From Acetobacteraceae bacterium (GTDB taxonomy: Bacteria > Pseudomonadota > Alphaproteobacteria > Acetobacterales > Acetobacteraceae): a DNA stretch of 12,173 nt. The position numbers were made by a program, and so were the translations under genes. Every line of letters begins with the position of its first letter. Position 1 is the stretch's first letter. The notes below the pieces were generated by a model. The model did not search any database and was not told the origin of the DNA. It saw only the letters and a program-made list of their open reading frames with translations. The stretch spans positions 1 to 12,173 of the forward strand of contig CANFIE010000072.1 of NCBI GenBank assembly GCA_947446625.1, in the 5' to 3' direction. Below, piece after piece: positions 1 through 7,185 of the stretch.

Positions 1-1292
1 CCGGGGATTTCCACGCCATCACCAGCGCCAACAACCTGCTGGCGGCGATGATCGACAACCACCTCTACTGGGGCAACGCACTCGGGATCGATTCGCGTCG
101 CGTTTCCTGGCGTCGCGCCATCGACATGAACGACCGCAACCTGCGCAACATGGTGCTGGGCCTGGGCGGCGCGGTGCAGGGCGTGCCGCGTGAGGATGGC
201 TTCGACATTACCGTGGCCAGCGAGGTGATGGCGATTTTCTGCCTGGCGCAAAGCCTGGAGGAACTGCAGGAGCGCCTGGGCCGCATCATCGTGGCGACCA
301 CGCGAGACGGCAAGGCGATCACGGCCAAGGACATCAAGGCCGATGGCGCCATGGCGGCGCTGCTGCGCGACGCGCTGCAACCCAACCTGGTGCAGACGCT
401 GGAAGGCTCCCCGGCGCTGGTGCATGGCGGCCCCTTCGCCAATATCGCGCATGGCTGCAACAGCGTTATCGCCACGCGGCTTGGTCTTGCCCTGGCCGAT
501 GTGGTGGTGACCGAGGCCGGCTTCGGCGCTGACCTGGGCGCCGAGAAATTCCTCGACATCAAATGCCCCTCGGCCGGCATCAAGCCTGATGCCGCCGTTA
601 TTGTTGCTACCGTGCGCGCGCTGAAGATGCATGGCGGCGTGGCCAAATCCGCCCTGGGCACCGAGGATGTGGCCGCCGTGCAGCGCGGCGTGGCCAATCT
701 GGCGCGGCATGTTGAGAATCTGCAGAAGTTCGGCCTGCCCGTGCTGGTCGCGCTCAACCGCTTCACCAGTGACACCACGGCCGAGATTGACGCGGTGAAG
801 GCCGCCATGGCCGCGCTGGGCGCCGAGGCACATCTGTGCACCCATTGGGGCGAGGGTGCCGCCGGCGCCGCCGACCTGGCCCGCGCCGTCAACCGCGTGC
901 TGGCCGAGGGCAAGGCGCGCTTCCGCCCGCTATACGAACCCAGCCTGCCGCTGGCCGACAAGCTGCGCACCATTGCGCGTGAGATCTACCGCGCCAGCGA
1001 GGTACAGATTCCCGCCGCCGTTGCCACCAAGCTGAAGCGGTTTGAGGAGCAGGGCTTCGGCCATGTGCCGGTTTGCGTCGCCAAAACCCAGTACAGCTTC
1101 AGCAGCGACCCCACCCGCATGGGCGCGCCGGAAGGCCATGTGCTGCCGGTGCGCGATGTGCGGCTCTCGGCTGGCGCCGGCTTCGTGGTGGCCATCTGCG
1201 GTGAGATCATGACCATGCCTGGCCTGCCGCGCCGCCCCGCCGCCGAGGATATCCACCTGGACGCCCAGGGCGACATCCAGGGGCTGTTTTGA
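1..1292 (+). CDS. fhs: Formate-tetrahydrofolate ligase (5' truncated by window edge)
   Basis: Cytoplasmic enzyme of one-carbon metabolism that joins formate to tetrahydrofolate, using ATP, to give 10-formyl-THF. The reading frame is already open at base 3, where GDFHAITSANNLLAAM is the conserved stretch just after the N-terminal region, so the gene starts outside the window. About 429 codons are visible of a usual 555-560, so roughly 125-130 residues are missing, including the ATP-binding P-loop. Visible landmarks are the family signature VATVRALKMHGG (bases 603-638), TEAGFGADLGAEKF just before it, and the conserved C-terminus TMPGLPRRPAAE...IQGLF ending in TGA. No frameshift is seen, so the visible part looks intact. 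The stop codon overlaps the TTG start of the next gene (TTGA), which suggests translational coupling. Identity is secure; only the missing start is unknown. Confidence 0.97.
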   Translation, partial: GDFHAITSANNLLAAMIDNHLYWGNALGIDSRRVSWRRAIDMNDRNLRNMVLGLGGAVQGVPREDGFDITVASEVMAIFCLAQSLEELQERLGRIIVATTRDGKAITAKDIKADGAMAALLRDALQPNLVQTLEGSPALVHGGPFANIAHGCNSVIATRLGLALADVVVTEAGFGADLGAEKFLDIKCPSAGIKPDAAVIVATVRALKMHGGVAKSALGTEDVAAVQRGVANLARHVENLQKFGLPVLVALNRFTSDTTAEIDAVKAAMAALGAEAHLCTHWGEGAAGAADLARAVNRVLAEGKARFRPLYEPSLPLADKLRTIAREIYRASEVQIPAAVATKLKRFEEQGFGHVPVCVAKTQYSFSSDPTRMGAPEGHVLPVRDVRLSAGAGFVVAICGEIMTMPGLPRRPAAEDIHLDAQGDIQGLF

Positions 1293-2491
1293 GCCATACC
1301 CGCGCCGACCCGGTCACGCTGCTGCGCCTGGGCGCCGCCGCGCATGGCCGGGGCGAAACGGAAATGGCCGCCAGGCTCTACGCCCAGGTGTTGCAGGCCG
1401 ACCCGAAGCAGGCCGACGCGCACAACCTGCTTGGCCTGCTGGCCCGGCAGCGTGGCGATGTGCCCGCTGCGCTGCGCCACACCGCCCGCGCCCTGGCGCT
1501 GCGGCCGAAGGAGCCGGTGTTTCTGGCCAGCCATGGCGGCGCCCTGGCCGAAGCCGGCCGTCTGCCCGAAGCGGTGAAGCTGCTGCGCCAGGCCGTGGCG
1601 CAACGCCCGCAGGATGCCGTGAGCCTGCGCAATCTCGGTCAGGCGCTGTGCGCGCTGGGCGACGCCCCTGCCGCCGTGGCCCCGCTGCGCCAGGCCGTGG
1701 CCGCCACGCCCGAGGCCCCCGAGCCCTGGCTGGCCCTGGCCCATGCGCTGCGCGAGGCCGGTGACGTGCTGGGCGCCATAGCCGCCGCCCAGGCCGCTGC
1801 CACCCGCGGCGATGCCACCCTGGCGGAACAGGCGCAATTCCTGCTGGCCGCGCTGGGCCAGGCCGCGCTGCCAGCCCGCGCCCCGGCGGATTACGTGCGC
1901 GACCTGTTCGACCAATTTGCCCCGCGCTTTGAGGCTGAACTGACTGGGCGTCTCAGCTACCAAACCCCGCAATTGCTGGCCACCCTGCTGCACGAGGTTG
2001 GCGTGCCAGGCGGCCTGGCGGTGCTGGACCTTGGCTGCGGCACCGGGCTTTCCGGCGCGGCGCTGGCGCCCTTCGCCAAACGGCTGGAGGGGCTGGACCT
2101 TTCCCCCCGCATGCTGGACCAGGCTCGTGCCAGCGGCCACTACGCCGCGCTGCATGAAGCCGACCTGGCAGCTTGGTTGCCCAGCCGCCCGGCCGGCTTC
2201 AACCTCATCGCCGCCGCCGATGTGCTGAATTACCTGGGCGACCTGGCCCCAGCCTTCGCCGGCCTGCACGCCGCGCTGGCGCCCGGCGGCTGGGCGGCGT
2301 TTTCCATCGAGACCGCCACCACCCCGCCCTATGAACTGGGCGAGGCCATGCGGTTCCGCCACCACCCGGACCACGTGGCCACCCTGGCCCAGGCCGCCGG
2401 CTTCACCGAAGTGGCGCGACGCGGCGTGACGCTGCGCACCAAAAAGGGCGCGCCAGTGGCCGGTGTGTTGTTCGTGCTTACTCGGCCTTGA
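1289..2491 (+). CDS. TPR-repeat protein with C-terminal SAM-dependent methyltransferase domain
   Basis: A 400-residue protein of two parts. Residues about 10-175 are four to five degenerate 34-residue TPR helical repeats rich in Ala and Leu (for example AHNLLGLLARQRGD, SLRNLGQALCALGDAPAAV), probably a protein-docking surface. Residues about 200-400 are a class I methyltransferase fold: motif I LDLGCGTG (246-253), GLDLS closing the second strand (268-272), DVLNYLGDL (311-319) and LAPGGWAAFSIE (330-341). The domain order matches the predicted TPR-containing methyltransferases (COG4976-like), whose substrates are generally not known. I cannot name the target. The start is TTG at 1289, inside the fhs stop, with a purine-rich CAGGGG a few bases upstream; no better in-frame start is close by. 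No signal peptide is seen, so it is probably cytoplasmic. Its 3' end overlaps the convergent receptor gene by 14 bases. Fold is sure, function open. Confidence 0.87.
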   Translation: MSHTRADPVTLLRLGAAAHGRGETEMAARLYAQVLQADPKQADAHNLLGLLARQRGDVPAALRHTARALALRPKEPVFLASHGGALAEAGRLPEAVKLLRQAVAQRPQDAVSLRNLGQALCALGDAPAAVAPLRQAVAATPEAPEPWLALAHALREAGDVLGAIAAAQAAATRGDATLAEQAQFLLAALGQAALPARAPADYVRDLFDQFAPRFEAELTGRLSYQTPQLLATLLHEVGVPGGLAVLDLGCGTGLSGAALAPFAKRLEGLDLSPRMLDQARASGHYAALHEADLAAWLPSRPAGFNLIAAADVLNYLGDLAPAFAGLHAALAPGGWAAFSIETATTPPYELGEAMRFRHHPDHVATLAQAAGFTEVARRGVTLRTKKGAPVAGVLFVLTRP

Positions 2492-3440
2492 TGCCCTGGG
2501 CGCGGATGAAGGCACCCAGCCGGGTGCGTTCCTGCGCGATGAAGCTGGCGAATCGCTCCGGCCCGCCGCCCACCGGCTCGGCGCCCAGCAGGGTGAAGCG
2601 CTCCCGCAACTCCGGCTTCCGCAGCGCCGCGTCGCACAACTCTGCCATGCGGAGAATGGCGGCGGGCGGGGTGCCGGCCGGGGCATGCAGCCCGTTCCAA
2701 TCCGCCAGGCCAAAGCCGGGAAAGCCCTGTTCCGCCACCGGCACCGCCTCGGGGAAGGCGCTGCTGCGTTGCTCGGTGGAAATGGCCAGCACGCGCAACT
2801 GGCCATCCCGAATCAACGGCGCTGGCGTCGGGATGGTGGAGAAGGTGAACAGCGTCTCGCCGGTCAGCACGCTCTGGATTTGCTGCGCGCCGCCGCGATA
2901 GGGCACGTGCTGCGCATCCAGCCCGGCACGCTGCATCAGAATGGCGGCGGAGAGATGCGAGGCGGTGCCGACGCCGGAACTGCCATAGCTTTCCTTGCCT
3001 GGGTTGGCGCGCAGATGCGCCACCAGCTCGTCCAGGTTGCGCATGGGCGCGCCGGCCCGCACCAGCAGCAGCGTGGGCAGCACCACGAATTGCGTCACGG
3101 GCGTAAAGGCCGTGGCGTAGGTGAAGCTGAGATTGGGCAGCAGAAACTGGTTCACCGCCTGGCCGGAGGCATCCACCATCCAGTTGTAGCCATCGGCCGG
3201 CGCGCTGGCGAAAGCGGCCGAGCCGACCGCCCCAGTGGCGCCGCCCCGATTCTCAATCACTACCGGTTGGCCCAGCGTGGGCTGCACCCCGCCCATCACC
3301 AGCCGCGTGGTCACGTCGGTGCTGCCGCCGGGCGGCCAAGCCACCAGCACCCGCACCGGGCGGTCTGGCCAGGCGGCCTGCGCTTGCGCGAGAGAGGGCA
3401 GGGCCAGCGCGGCCAGCGCGGCGCGGCGGGTGATGCTCAT
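2478..3440 (-). CDS. Bug/TctC-family tripartite tricarboxylate transporter receptor (paralogue 1)
   Basis: Periplasmic solute-binding protein of 320 residues, the usual family length. It should capture a small carboxylate or similar ligand for a TctA/TctB-type secondary transporter; the ligand cannot be read from sequence. The N-terminus MSITRRAALAALALPSLAQA has a twin-arginine pair, a hydrophobic stretch and an AQA-type cleavage site near residue 20-22, so export by Tat or Sec is likely. Family hallmarks in order are WPDRPVRVLVAWPPGG, GQPVVIENRGGATG, DGYN, FTPVTQ, SYGSSGVGT, HVPYRGG, FTFSTIP and PVAEQGFPGF. The ATG start is supported by a strong GGAGGA seven bases upstream (3448-3453). It lies 78 bp downstream of a paralogue on the same strand and may be co-transcribed with it. 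No tctA or tctB gene lies in the window, as is common for the many orphan Bug receptors of Roseomonas and Bordetella relatives. Its 3' end runs into the methyltransferase gene on the other strand. Confidence 0.94.
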   Translation of the reverse strand: MSITRRAALAALALPSLAQAQAAWPDRPVRVLVAWPPGGSTDVTTRLVMGGVQPTLGQPVVIENRGGATGAVGSAAFASAPADGYNWMVDASGQAVNQFLLPNLSFTYATAFTPVTQFVVLPTLLLVRAGAPMRNLDELVAHLRANPGKESYGSSGVGTASHLSAAILMQRAGLDAQHVPYRGGAQQIQSVLTGETLFTFSTIPTPAPLIRDGQLRVLAISTEQRSSAFPEAVPVAEQGFPGFGLADWNGLHAPAGTPPAAILRMAELCDAALRKPELRERFTLLGAEPVGGGPERFASFIAQERTRLGAFIRAQGIKAE

Positions 3441-3447
3441 GGCGAAG

Positions 3448-3453
3448 TCCTCC
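3448..3453 (-). promoter_or_regulatory. Ribosome binding site of Bug receptor 1
   Basis: GGAGGA on the - strand, seven bases before the ATG at 3440. It is the best Shine-Dalgarno match in the window and fixes the start of this receptor. Confidence 0.75.
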
Positions 3454-3518
3454 GGTTTTGCCGCAGGATAGCGCCATTCAGTCTATCGGCACGAGGTTTT
3501 GCCCGGCGATGGTGGGCA

Positions 3519-4478
3519 TCAGTCCAGCCGGATATTCTCGGCCCGGATCAGGTCGCCCAGCCGCTGGCGTTCCCGCGCCACAAAGCTGGCCAGTTCCGCC
3601 GGGCTGCCGCCCACCGGCAGAATGCCAATATCGGCATAGCGCTGCCGCACCGCCGGGTCTCGCAGGGCAAACACCACGGCCTGGTGCAGCTTTTCCACCG
3701 CCGCTGCCGGGGTGCCGGCCGGCGCCCACAGCGCCACCCATTCATTCAGCTCAAAACCGGGAAAGCCCTGCTCGGCCACAGTCGGTACATTCGGGAAGCT
3801 TTCCAGCCGGTGGCTGGTGGAAACCGCCAACGCCCGCAGCCGGCCTTCCTTCACCAAGGGCGAGACAGCGGGAATGGTGGAGAAGGTGAAGCTGACATTC
3901 CCCGCCAGCACATCCGCCATGGCCCCGGCGCTGCCACGGTAGGGCACATGCGTCGCCGTGGCGCCGGCCTGGCGCAGCAACAGCGCCGAGGCCAGATGCG
4001 GCCCGGCGGCAATGCCGGAGGAGGCATAGGTCAGTTCCCCCGGCCGCGCCTTGGCCAGGGCAATCAACTCGGCCAGCGTCCGCACCGGAGAGGAGGGCGC
4101 CACCACCAGCATATGCGGCAGCACCGAGATCTGGCTGACCGGGGTGAAGGCCTGGGCGTACTGGAACGGCAGGTTCATCAGCACGTTGTTGGAGGCATGC
4201 GCCGCCGCATCCGCCAGCACGGTATAGCCATCGGCCACCGCCTGAGACACCGCCGTGGCGCCGATGGAACCACTCGCGCCGCCGCGATTCTCGGCCACAA
4301 TGGGCTGGCCCAGCGCTTCCTGCATGCGCGGCAGCAGCAGCCGCACCGGCACATCCACACCACCGCCTGGCGTCCAGCCAATCACAATCCGTACCGGGCG
4401 GTTGGGGTAGGCGTCCTGCGCCTGGGCGGCGAAGGGCAGGGCCAGGCTGCCCAGCAGGGCACGGCGGTGAAGCAACAC
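3519..4478 (-). CDS. Bug/TctC-family tripartite tricarboxylate transporter receptor (paralogue 2)
   Basis: A 319-residue periplasmic receptor aligning almost without gaps to its neighbour, about half of positions identical by eye. The GTG start at 4478 has GGAG eight bases upstream. The export signal LLHRRALLGSLALPFAAQA carries a twin-arginine pair and AQA cleavage motif. Family motifs are YPNRPVRIVIGWTPGGGVD, GQPIVAENRGGASG, DGYTV, FTPVSQISVLP, TYASSGIAAGPHLA, HVPYRGS, FTFSTIP and TVAEQGFPGFELNEW. The ligand is unknown, probably a carboxylate; the two paralogues differ in the loops expected to line the pocket (STDV against GVDV after the first glycine pair, and GTASH against AAGPH), so they may not share a ligand. 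No transporter membrane subunit is nearby. It is divergent from the LivK-like gene across 122 bp and is the first gene of this - strand pair. Confidence 0.94.
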   Translation of the reverse strand: MLLHRRALLGSLALPFAAQAQDAYPNRPVRIVIGWTPGGGVDVPVRLLLPRMQEALGQPIVAENRGGASGSIGATAVSQAVADGYTVLADAAAHASNNVLMNLPFQYAQAFTPVSQISVLPHMLVVAPSSPVRTLAELIALAKARPGELTYASSGIAAGPHLASALLLRQAGATATHVPYRGSAGAMADVLAGNVSFTFSTIPAVSPLVKEGRLRALAVSTSHRLESFPNVPTVAEQGFPGFELNEWVALWAPAGTPAAAVEKLHQAVVFALRDPAVRQRYADIGILPVGGSPAELASFVARERQRLGDLIRAENIRLD

Positions 4479-4600
4479 GGCAAGAACTCCGAAACCGCGC
4501 CACTCTACCGCTTCCTCTCGCGGCGGGAAAACACCACGCCCCGCATTTGTCGCGCCCGGCCAATTCTGGCATCCTGCCCAGCAATAAGGGAGTTAACGCC
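4479..4600. promoter_or_regulatory. Divergent intergenic region between Bug receptor 2 and LivK-like receptor
   Basis: The only divergent gap in the window, so it must hold start signals for both sides. On the + strand, TTGTCG (4547-4552) lies 17 bases before CATCCT (4570-4575), a weak sigma-70-like pair. On the - strand, TAGAGT (plus coordinates 4502-4507) is a possible -10 with no convincing -35. An interrupted inverted repeat GCGGG (4523-4527) / CCCGC (4540-4544) sits between them and could be an operator, but five-base arms are common by chance in DNA this GC-rich. That a promoter region exists is likely; the exact boxes are weak. Confidence 0.5.
4586..4592 (+). promoter_or_regulatory. 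Ribosome binding site deciding the LivK-like start
   Basis: AAGGGAG lies eight bases before ATG 4601. It favours this ATG over an in-frame TTG at 4547, which would add 18 residues ahead of the export signal and has no such site. Confidence 0.7.
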
Positions 4601-5818
4601 ATGACCATCGACCGCCGCGCCCTGCTGGCCGGCCTTGCCGCTTCCACCGTTGCCGCCCCGGGCCTGCTGCGGGCGCAATCCACCTCGCGCCCGGTGCAGA
4701 TCGGCCTGCTCTCCGACATGTCTGGCCCGTTCAAGGATGTGGGCGGCCCCGGCAACAAGGTGGCGGCGGAAATGGCCATTGCCGATTTCGGCGGCAGCGT
4801 GCTGGGCCGACAAATCGTCACCCGCCAGGCCGACAACCAGAACAAGGCCGATGTCGCCGGCGCCCTGGCGCGTGAATGGCTGGACAGTGGCGTGGAATGC
4901 CTGGCCGACGGTGCCGCCTCCTCCTCCGGCCTGGCGATGCAGGAAGTCTGCCGCGAAAAGAAGCGCATCTACATCGTCACCGGCCCGGCCACCTCCGACA
5001 TCACCGGCGCCAAGTGCTCGCCCTATGGCCTGCACTTTGGCTTTGATACCTACGCCCTGGCGCATGGCACCGGCACCGCGCTCACCAAGTCCGGCGGCAA
5101 CAGCTGGTTCTTCATCACCTCCGACTACGCCTTCGGCCATGCGCTGGAGCGTGACACCATGGCCGCCGTGCGCGCCAATGGCGGAGAGGTGAAGGGCGCA
5201 GTCCGTGCGCCGCTGAACAACAGCGACTTCTCCGGCTTCCTGCTGCAAGCCCGCGCCTCGGGCGCCAAGGTCATCGGCTTCGCCCTGGCCGGGACGGATC
5301 TGCAGAACTGCATCAAGCAGGCCAGCGAATTCGGCCTCACCCGCGGTGGCGCCCGCATCGCCACGCTGCTGATCCAGGTGACGGATATCGTCGCCCTCGG
5401 CCACAAGACCTGCGAAGGCATGGTCTTCACCGACAGCTTCTATTGGAACCAGTCCGACGCCACTCGCGCCTGGGCCGCCCGCTACATGCCGCGCATGAAC
5501 AACACGCCGCCCGGCCTGCAGCACGCCGCCATGTACACCGGCGTGACGCATTGGCTGAAGGCGGTGAAGGCCGTGGGCAGCTTTGACGCCGACCAGGTGG
5601 CCACCCACATGAAGGCCAACCCGGTGAATGACATGTACAACAGCAACGTTCGCCTGCGTGAAGACGGCCGCTGCATGCATGTGATGAACCTGTGGCAGGT
5701 GAAGCCGGAAGCCGAGGCGCGCAGCCGCTACGACTTCTGCAACCTCATCACCCACATCCCGCCCGAGGAAGCCTGGCGCCCGCTGAACCAGGGCGGCTGC
5801 CCGCTGGTGCGCGCCTAA
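4601..5818 (+). CDS. LivK-like ABC transporter periplasmic substrate-binding protein
   Basis: A 405-residue type 1 periplasmic binding protein of the branched-chain amino acid/amide (HAAT) family. The N-terminus MTIDRRALLAGLAAS...LLRAQS is a Tat-like signal (RRALLAG, hydrophobic core, cleavage near residue 26). Mature landmarks are VQIGLLSDMSGPF (32-44), the ligand-side ASSSGLAM (106-113), VTGPATSDITG (126-136), FFITSDYAFGHALERD (170-185) and NNSDFSGFLLQARASGAKV (206-224). Cysteines at 100, 117, 139, 237, 271, 358, 380 and 400 are numerous for the family and could form disulfides in the periplasm. The ligand cannot be read; this subgroup is often annotated as amino acid, amide or urea receptors. 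No LivH/M/G/F partner is present, so it is an orphan receptor here. It is transcribed away from the Bug pair and ends 23 bp before rarA. A small hairpin covers its TAA stop. Confidence 0.91.
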   Translation: MTIDRRALLAGLAASTVAAPGLLRAQSTSRPVQIGLLSDMSGPFKDVGGPGNKVAAEMAIADFGGSVLGRQIVTRQADNQNKADVAGALAREWLDSGVECLADGAASSSGLAMQEVCREKKRIYIVTGPATSDITGAKCSPYGLHFGFDTYALAHGTGTALTKSGGNSWFFITSDYAFGHALERDTMAAVRANGGEVKGAVRAPLNNSDFSGFLLQARASGAKVIGFALAGTDLQNCIKQASEFGLTRGGARIATLLIQVTDIVALGHKTCEGMVFTDSFYWNQSDATRAWAARYMPRMNNTPPGLQHAAMYTGVTHWLKAVKAVGSFDADQVATHMKANPVNDMYNSNVRLREDGRCMHVMNLWQVKPEAEARSRYDFCNLITHIPPEEAWRPLNQGGCPLVRA

Positions 5819-5829
5819 AGGCTTTGGGC
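5813..5829 (+). other. Hairpin spanning the LivK-like stop codon
   Basis: The arms GCCTAAA (5813-5819) and TTTGGGC (5823-5829) pair over seven bases with one G-U pair and a three-base loop. The TAA stop (5816-5818) is in the left arm. No T-run follows, so it is not a standard intrinsic terminator. It could stabilise the upstream message or mark partial termination before rarA, or be chance. Confidence 0.3.
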
Positions 5830-5841
5830 TAAACCGGGGGC

Positions 5842-7185
5842 ATGGCCACTCGCCCCACCCCCGGAGCCGACCTGTTCGGCGGTCCGCCCGCCGAACCCGC
5901 CCTGCCGCCAGCGGCCAACCAGCCGCTGGCCGACCGCCTGCGCCCCGCCACGCTCGACCAGGTGGTGGGCCAGGACCATCTGCTGGGGCCGGATGGTACC
6001 ATCACCCGCATGCTGGAACGCGGCAGCCTGGCCAGCCTGGTGCTGTGGGGCCCGCCCGGCGTGGGCAAAACCACCATCGCCCGGCTGCTGGCCGAGCGCG
6101 CCGGCCTGCAATTCGTCGCCCTTTCCGCCGTGTTCTCCGGCGTGGCGGACCTCAAGCGCAGCTTTGACGAAGCCCGCATCCGCCGCCGCAACGGCCAGGG
6201 TACGCTGCTCTTCGTCGATGAAATCCACCGCTTCAACCGCGCCCAGCAGGATGGCTTCCTGCCCGTGGTGGAGGACGGCACCGTGGTGCTGGTGGGCGCC
6301 ACCACCGAAAACCCCAGCTTCGAACTGAACGGCGCCTTGCTTTCCCGCAGCCAGGTGATGGTGCTGCGCCGGCTGGACGACCCGGCGCTGGAGTTGCTGC
6401 TGGCCCGCGCCGAGGCCGAGGCCGGCCACCCGCTGCCGCTGGACGAGCCCGCCCGCGCCACGCTGCGCGCCATGGCCGATGGCGATGGTCGCTACCTGCT
6501 GAACCTGACCGAGCAATTGCTGGCGCTGCCCGCCGAGGCTGCCACGCTCACCCCCGCCGCCCTGGGCAAGCTGCTGGCCAAGCGCGCCGCGCTGTACGAC
6601 AAAGACCGCGAAGAACATTACAACCTCATCAGTGCCTTGCATAAATCCATGCGCGGCTCAGACCCCGATGCCGCGCTCTACTGGTTCGCCCGCATGCTCA
6701 CGGGCGGCGAGGACCCGCGCTACATCGCCCGCCGCCTCACCCGCTTCGCCGCCGAGGATGTGGGCATGGCCGACCCCCGCGCGCTGCCCTTGGCCGTGGC
6801 GGCCTGGAGCACCTATGAGCGCCTCGGCAGCCCCGAGGGCGAGTTGGCCCTGGCGCAGTTGGTGGTGCACCTGGCCACGGCGCCCAAGTCCAACGCCGTC
6901 TATGCCGGCTTCAAGGCGGCCATGGCGGCGGCGAAGCAGACCGGCAGCCTGATGCCGCCCAAGCACATCCTCAACGCCCCTACCAAGCTGATGAAGGAAA
7001 TCGGCTACGGTAGCGGCTACGCCTACGACCATGACGAGGACGAGGCCTTCTCCGGCGCCAACTACTTCCCGGATGAAATGCCGCGCCAGGCCTTCTACCA
7101 ACCCACCGACCGTGGCGCCGAGGCCGCGGTGCGTGACCGCATGGAGCGCTGGGCCGCCATTCGCGCCAAAAAGGCCCGCCGTTGA
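5842..7185 (+). CDS. rarA: Replication-associated recombination protein A (AAA+ ATPase, MgsA/Mgs1/WRNIP1 family)
   Basis: A cytoplasmic 447-residue clamp-loader-like AAA+ ATPase that acts at stalled replication forks and gaps. Landmarks: LADRLRPATLDQVVGQDHLL (29-48), the usual opening of the family; Walker A GPPGVGKTT (70-78); Walker B LLFVDE with IHRFN following (122-132); sensor 1 GATTENPSF (152-160); LLSR (166-169), the likely arginine-finger region; GDGRYLLN near sensor 2; and the C-terminal tetramerisation part from ALHKSMRGSDPDAALYW on, including GGEDPRYIARRL, AAEDVGMADP and PTKLMKEIGYG. Length and motifs are all normal. ATG 5842 is chosen because homologues have a short DLFG-type leader before the first conserved block. 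The Shine-Dalgarno is poor: GGGGG lies only one base before the ATG and GGG thirteen before. The stop overlaps the crcB start. Very sure. Confidence 0.96.
   Translation: MATRPTPGADLFGGPPAEPALPPAANQPLADRLRPATLDQVVGQDHLLGPDGTITRMLERGSLASLVLWGPPGVGKTTIARLLAERAGLQFVALSAVFSGVADLKRSFDEARIRRRNGQGTLLFVDEIHRFNRAQQDGFLPVVEDGTVVLVGATTENPSFELNGALLSRSQVMVLRRLDDPALELLLARAEAEAGHPLPLDEPARATLRAMADGDGRYLLNLTEQLLALPAEAATLTPAALGKLLAKRAALYDKDREEHYNLISALHKSMRGSDPDAALYWFARMLTGGEDPRYIARRLTRFAAEDVGMADPRALPLAVAAWSTYERLGSPEGELALAQLVVHLATAPKSNAVYAGFKAAMAAAKQTGSLMPPKHILNAPTKLMKEIGYGSGYAYDHDEDEAFSGANYFPDEMPRQAFYQPTDRGAEAAVRDRMERWAAIRAKKARR

Noticed and set aside
3454..3503. Direct repeat GGTTTTGCC (3454-3462 and 3495-3503) between the Bug genes
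   Set aside because: Nine bases in two copies, with unrelated flanks, in a short gap; no third copy noticed and no symmetry suggesting an operator or attachment site.
3500..3518. Hairpin TGCCC/GGGCA just after the stop of Bug receptor 2 as a terminator
   Set aside because: The stem has only five pairs with a nine-base loop, and on the gene's strand it is followed by AAAAC, not a T-run.
2463..4604. A 713-codon open frame on the + strand across both Bug receptor genes
   Set aside because: It is antisense to two genes with full family motifs. Its translation is rich in Arg, Gln, His and Gly with no domain, as expected for a shadow frame in GC-rich DNA.
7100..7181. Fluoride riboswitch ahead of crcB
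   Set aside because: The region is the conserved C-terminal coding part of rarA, and I see no fluoride-riboswitch-like pseudoknot pattern.
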